Source: CAZYVD01 sp964651045
GTDB lineage: Bacteria > Zhuqueibacterota > QNDG01 > DSAB01
Assembly: GCA_964651045.1 (NCBI GenBank)
Contig: CAZYVD010000006.1
Location: 1-64,000 of the forward strand
Length of the DNA stretch: 64,000 nucleotides
Direction of reading: 5' to 3'
Positions 61,052-64,000 of this stretch are shown here, in pieces. The notes beneath the pieces are model-generated. The model saw only the letters and a program-made list of their open reading frames with translations. It ran no database searches and was not told the DNA's origin. Within the stretch, counting starts at the first letter, position 1. Each line of letters opens with the position of its first letter. Made by a program: the position numbers and the translations under genes.

Positions 61052-61975
61052 ATGAACAGAAGAATTGCACTCTTGATTGTTGGTCCAACAGCATCGGGTA
61101 AATCTGAACTAGCCCTGAGAATATCTGAACTTTTAGAGTGTGAGATAGTTTCGGCCGACTCTCGCCAGATCTTTCGTTATATGGATATTGGAACAGCCAA
61201 ACCATCTGTCGAGGAGAGAAAAAGAGTGGTTCATCATTGCATCGATATAGTAGATCCGGATGAATATTTTAGTGCTGGAGAGTATGGCAAGATTGCACGA
61301 AACATAATCGAAGATATATTAGATAGAAAAAAGATTCCAGTAGTAGTAGGGGGGTCGGGGCTCTATATAAGGGCATTGGTAGAGGGAATATTTGAGGGAG
61401 ATTATAGGGATCCGCAGTTAAGAGAGGAGTTGAAAAAAAAGATATCGAGCTGTGGGATCGATGAGGTATACAATGAGCTGAAGAAAGTCGATCCAAAAAC
61501 AGCATCAAGAATACATCCAAATGATAAGAAAAGGATCATAAGGGCACTGGAAGTATTCAGGCTTTCCGGACAACCCATGTCGAAAATGCAAGAAGAGAGA
61601 ACAATTGCTGCCAATTTTAAGACACTATTTTTCGGACTGAAGTGGCCGAGAGAGCAGCTCAATAAAAGAATAGATTTAAGAGTAGAAAAAATGTTAAAAT
61701 GGGGCCTTATTGATGAGGTGAGAAGATTAAGATCGATGGGTTATGATCTGAGATACAACAGCATGGATTCTGTAGGATATAAGGAGCTGTTTCGATATCT
61801 CAATGGAGAAATTAGCCTTGAGGAGGCGGTTAACAGTATAAAGAGAAATACAAGACGCTTTGCCAAAAGACAGATGACATGGTTTCGAAAGAATGGTAGA
61901 ATTATATGGATTGAATTGAAAGAGCCTGTTGATTGGCATGATGTGGCAGTCCATGTAGTCGAATCTATTAAATAA
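61052..61975 (+). CDS. miaA: tRNA dimethylallyltransferase
   Basis: Adds a dimethylallyl group to A37 of tRNAs reading UNN codons. The P-loop VGPTASGKSEL, the SADSRQIFRYMDIGTAKPS block, VGGSGLYIRALVEG and the Gln-containing AKRQMTWFR are present. Length 307. GAGGCG precedes the ATG. Its stop is 2 bp from that of the convergent ABC gene. Confidence 0.97.
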   Translation: MNRRIALLIVGPTASGKSELALRISELLECEIVSADSRQIFRYMDIGTAKPSVEERKRVVHHCIDIVDPDEYFSAGEYGKIARNIIEDILDRKKIPVVVGGSGLYIRALVEGIFEGDYRDPQLREELKKKISSCGIDEVYNELKKVDPKTASRIHPNDKKRIIRALEVFRLSGQPMSKMQEERTIAANFKTLFFGLKWPREQLNKRIDLRVEKMLKWGLIDEVRRLRSMGYDLRYNSMDSVGYKELFRYLNGEISLEEAVNSIKRNTRRFAKRQMTWFRKNGRIIWIELKEPVDWHDVAVHVVESIK

Positions 61976-61977
61976 AT

Positions 61978-62697
61978 CTAAATAAATTTTTCACGTTTCT
62001 GTAGAAGAAATAGTGCCCACAGAACTGATATGATGGTTCCAATGGCAAGATATATCCTGTTTTCCAATATAATGCCTGACCATATTGCTTCATTTATATC
62101 GGATGGGAGGTAGAATGGATTTAAAAATACGTTCCACTTGCTGCGTATTAGTATTCCACTGCCAATCCAGAAACCGAGTCCGATTATAATCATCAATACA
62201 GCCGTGCCATACCCATTTCTAACCATTGATGAAAACATAAAGGCAAGAGCACCTATAAAGCATATAGGAAACATGAGATGAAAGACCATCTCTATGATGG
62301 GAAAGGTTACGATTGCAATGTAACTCATGATACTTAGTAATAAAAGTATTAGTGCTACGATTACATAGATCTGGATCAATCGAACAAGCCAGACCTTGTA
62401 CCGATAGTTGGCAATCCCAAATATTATTTCAATCATCTGATAATCTACATCGTTTTGAATTCCAAATGTGGTTGGATAGAATATGATTAAAATACCTGGA
62501 AAGAGAAGCCAGTAATATACCATTCCTGATGATGGATTTGAATCGGAGAATAGATTAGCAATAACTATTATCATGAAAAATAGTACTGCTCCAGTCAGGA
62601 AAAAGATAAACTTATTTGAGAATATTATTTTAAGATTATAGCGAAATATCCTGAAACAAAGATCGATACTATTTTTTAGAAATTTTTGTGATTTCAT
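61978..62697 (-). CDS. ABC-2 type exporter permease
   Basis: A 239-residue membrane protein with six hydrophobic helices, consistent with ABC-2 type export permeases. Its start overlaps the upstream ATPase gene by 4 bp (ATGA), so the two are translationally coupled. Because the partner protein also carries N-terminal membrane helices, the exporter may use both as its membrane part. The cargo is unknown. Confidence 0.75.
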   Translation of the reverse strand: MKSQKFLKNSIDLCFRIFRYNLKIIFSNKFIFFLTGAVLFFMIIVIANLFSDSNPSSGMVYYWLLFPGILIIFYPTTFGIQNDVDYQMIEIIFGIANYRYKVWLVRLIQIYVIVALILLLLSIMSYIAIVTFPIIEMVFHLMFPICFIGALAFMFSSMVRNGYGTAVLMIIIGLGFWIGSGILIRSKWNVFLNPFYLPSDINEAIWSGIILENRIYLAIGTIISVLWALFLLQKREKFI

Positions 62698-64000
62698 TGT
62701 TCTTGACTCACCATAGATGATTTTTCCTTTAACAACCAGAGATATGCATCTTCGAGTGTTGGAAGAACACTCTTTGCATTCTTATATGGTTTTTTCTCTG
62801 ATATGCATCTCACTCTTATTTTCTTGCCATCTCGCATGTGATGAACAACCAGCATACTCTTTCTTAGAGATTCAAACTCTTCTAAATTTACCACAAACTG
62901 CCAGACATGACCTCTTGCAATGTGGGTCATATCAACAGGATTGCCGAGATATTTTAACTCTCCCTTATTTAGAACGGCTACTTTGTTACAGGAACTCGAG
63001 ATGTCCTCTATAATATGAGTAGAGAATATTACAACTCTGTCGCGGCTTAGCTCCACCAAAAGATTGCGGAATCTTATACGCTCCCTGGGATCGAGTCCTG
63101 CTGTGGGTTCATCCACCACTAAAATGCGCGGAAGATGAAGAAGGATTTGTGCAATTCCAATTCTCTGTTTCATTCCTCCTGAGAATGATCCTATTCTATC
63201 ATGTTTGTGCTCATCCATATGAACCGCAGAGAGCACATAATCAACTCTTTTCTCTCTTTCTTTTCTATCTATTATGTTTTTTAGGATTGCCTGATAGTTA
63301 AGAAATTCCCAGGCAGTCATATTCTCATAGGCTCCAAACTCCTGTGGAAGGTATCCAATCAGTCCCTGAAGTTCCTCTCTATATTTATTTACATCCAGGC
63401 CATTAATCCATATTTTCCCATAACTCTGTTCCAAAATGCCGCATATTATTCTCATTAGAGTGGTCTTTCCTGCACCGTTTGGGCCAAGCAGTCCAAACAT
63501 TCCGCTTCCAATTTCGACAGATATTCTGTTTAATGCTCTGAATGGCCGTTTTTTTCTTCCAATGAAGGGTATCAACTGAACAAATCTGTAGAATCCTTTT
63601 CTCAGCCCACTGAGTTTTCCATCTATTCTTGCGATGTTTATCTTTTTACTATGAATTCTGTTGGATGTAGTGTAGATTATCAGCAGGAACGACCATATGA
63701 ATCCGATCAAAAGAACCACTCCGATATTGTGCCACTTCATTTGAAATATTATCAAATTAATTAGTGGGAATCCCCAGAAAAAAGATCTATCAATCGTATT
63801 TGCCAGTTTTTTATTCGAGCGGTTGGTAAGATAGAGTCGAATTGGATGGAGGAGAAAGAATATATAAGTGTAAAGCAGGTGAGAGAGTATGAAGATCCAC
63901 AATCCACTGCGAATATAGAAATAGATAAAGTAGATAAGAAATCCGAGTAGAGGTATCTTCCAGAGATATGAATCAAAATCTCTCAAAGAGAGGTAGGCCT
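62694..64000 (-). CDS. Fused ABC membrane/ATPase protein, partial at the right edge
   Basis: The C-terminal 280 residues are an ABC ATPase with Walker A LGPNGAGKTTLM, signature FSGGMKQRIG, Walker B ILVVDEPTAGLD and the switch His in FSTHII. The first 120 residues hold four or so hydrophobic helices. A TTG at 63986 could be a start, but the frame stays open to the window edge without a stop and no ribosome site is visible, so the gene very likely continues beyond 64000 and begins with a larger membrane domain. Fused permease-ATPase layout followed by a separate permease is seen in several FCB-type exporters. Confidence 0.8.
   Translation of the reverse strand, partial: AYLSLRDFDSYLWKIPLLGFLIYFIYFYIRSGLWIFILSHLLYTYIFFLLHPIRLYLTNRSNKKLANTIDRSFFWGFPLINLIIFQMKWHNIGVVLLIGFIWSFLLIIYTTSNRIHSKKINIARIDGKLSGLRKGFYRFVQLIPFIGRKKRPFRALNRISVEIGSGMFGLLGPNGAGKTTLMRIICGILEQSYGKIWINGLDVNKYREELQGLIGYLPQEFGAYENMTAWEFLNYQAILKNIIDRKEREKRVDYVLSAVHMDEHKHDRIGSFSGGMKQRIGIAQILLHLPRILVVDEPTAGLDPRERIRFRNLLVELSRDRVVIFSTHIIEDISSSCNKVAVLNKGELKYLGNPVDMTHIARGHVWQFVVNLEEFESLRKSMLVVHHMRDGKKIRVRCISEKKPYKNAKSVLPTLEDAYLWLLKEKSSMVSQEQ

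Noticed and set aside
1..64000. CRISPR arrays, insertion sequences, prophage or biosynthetic gene clusters
   Set aside because: No regularly spaced direct repeats, transposase or integrase motifs, phage genes or modular synthases were seen on either strand.

Overview
The window comes from an AT-rich chromosome of a diderm bacterium. LptE, several outer-membrane beta-barrel proteins, lipoproteins, a Tat system and an Rnf complex all point to a two-membrane envelope. Rnf genes and an adenosine-specific kinase homologue suggest an anaerobe or facultative anaerobe. Gene content and style (TPR lipoproteins, FadL/PorV-like barrels, DNRLRE-like lipoproteins, many sigma-54 regulators, frequent TTG/GTG starts) resemble uncultured FCB-type or neighbouring candidate phyla. 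No 16S gene or other firm taxonomic marker is present, so this placement is inference. No insertion sequence, prophage or CRISPR array was seen; the window is mostly densely packed chromosomal operons.

Layout. 0.3-3.5 kb: a nitronate-monooxygenase-like flavoprotein, a nucleoside phosphorylase and an EreA/ChaN-like lipoprotein. 3.5-8.6 kb (minus): an apparent peptide-scavenging operon with a C69 dipeptidase, a secreted protein, an ion-transporter-superfamily permease, a previously uncalled 51-residue membrane protein and an M14-type peptidase. 8.6-9.3 kb: palindromic repeats, tRNA-Pro(GGG) and a clear terminator. 9.3-13.3 kb: oligoendopeptidase F, a TPR protein and a lipoprotein. 13.4-17.6 kb (minus): FAH hydrolase, epimerase, MBL hydrolase, sigma-54 activator and LptE, fired from a promoter that overlaps the divergent pcm promoter. 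17.7-19.7 kb: pcm and PspC/DUF5668-like membrane proteins. 19.9-28.5 kb: five signalling proteins (two hybrid histidine kinases, a degenerate kinase, an NtrC-type activator and a REC-PAS protein). 28.5-31.9 kb (minus): OPT transporter, PqqD-like protein and M29-like aminopeptidase. 32.1-42.1 kb (plus): ecfT, truA, transaldolase, HtrA, a barrel protein, purB, purC, psd, pssA, two TatA-like genes, adenosine-specific kinase and a GNAT. 42.1-45.9 kb: two envelope proteins behind near-identical sigma-54 promoters, with a second nucleoside phosphorylase between them. 45.9-46.5 kb: a decayed GAF-PP2C phosphatase gene. 46.5-55.6 kb (minus): tatC, rnfAEGDC (no rnfB), nrdR, dCMP deaminase, glyA, rpiB and a TPR lipoprotein. 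55.7-64 kb: barrel and lipoprotein, mazG, mutL, miaA and an ABC exporter cut by the right edge.

The most interesting signal is regulatory. Five sites with the sigma-54 spacing GG-N10-GC lie just ahead of genes: three in the signalling cluster, which itself encodes an NtrC-type sigma-54 activator, and two in front of envelope genes, each of which also has an upstream inverted repeat at activator-binding distance. This suggests a self-wired sigma-54 circuit controlling the envelope. It is inferred from sequence only.
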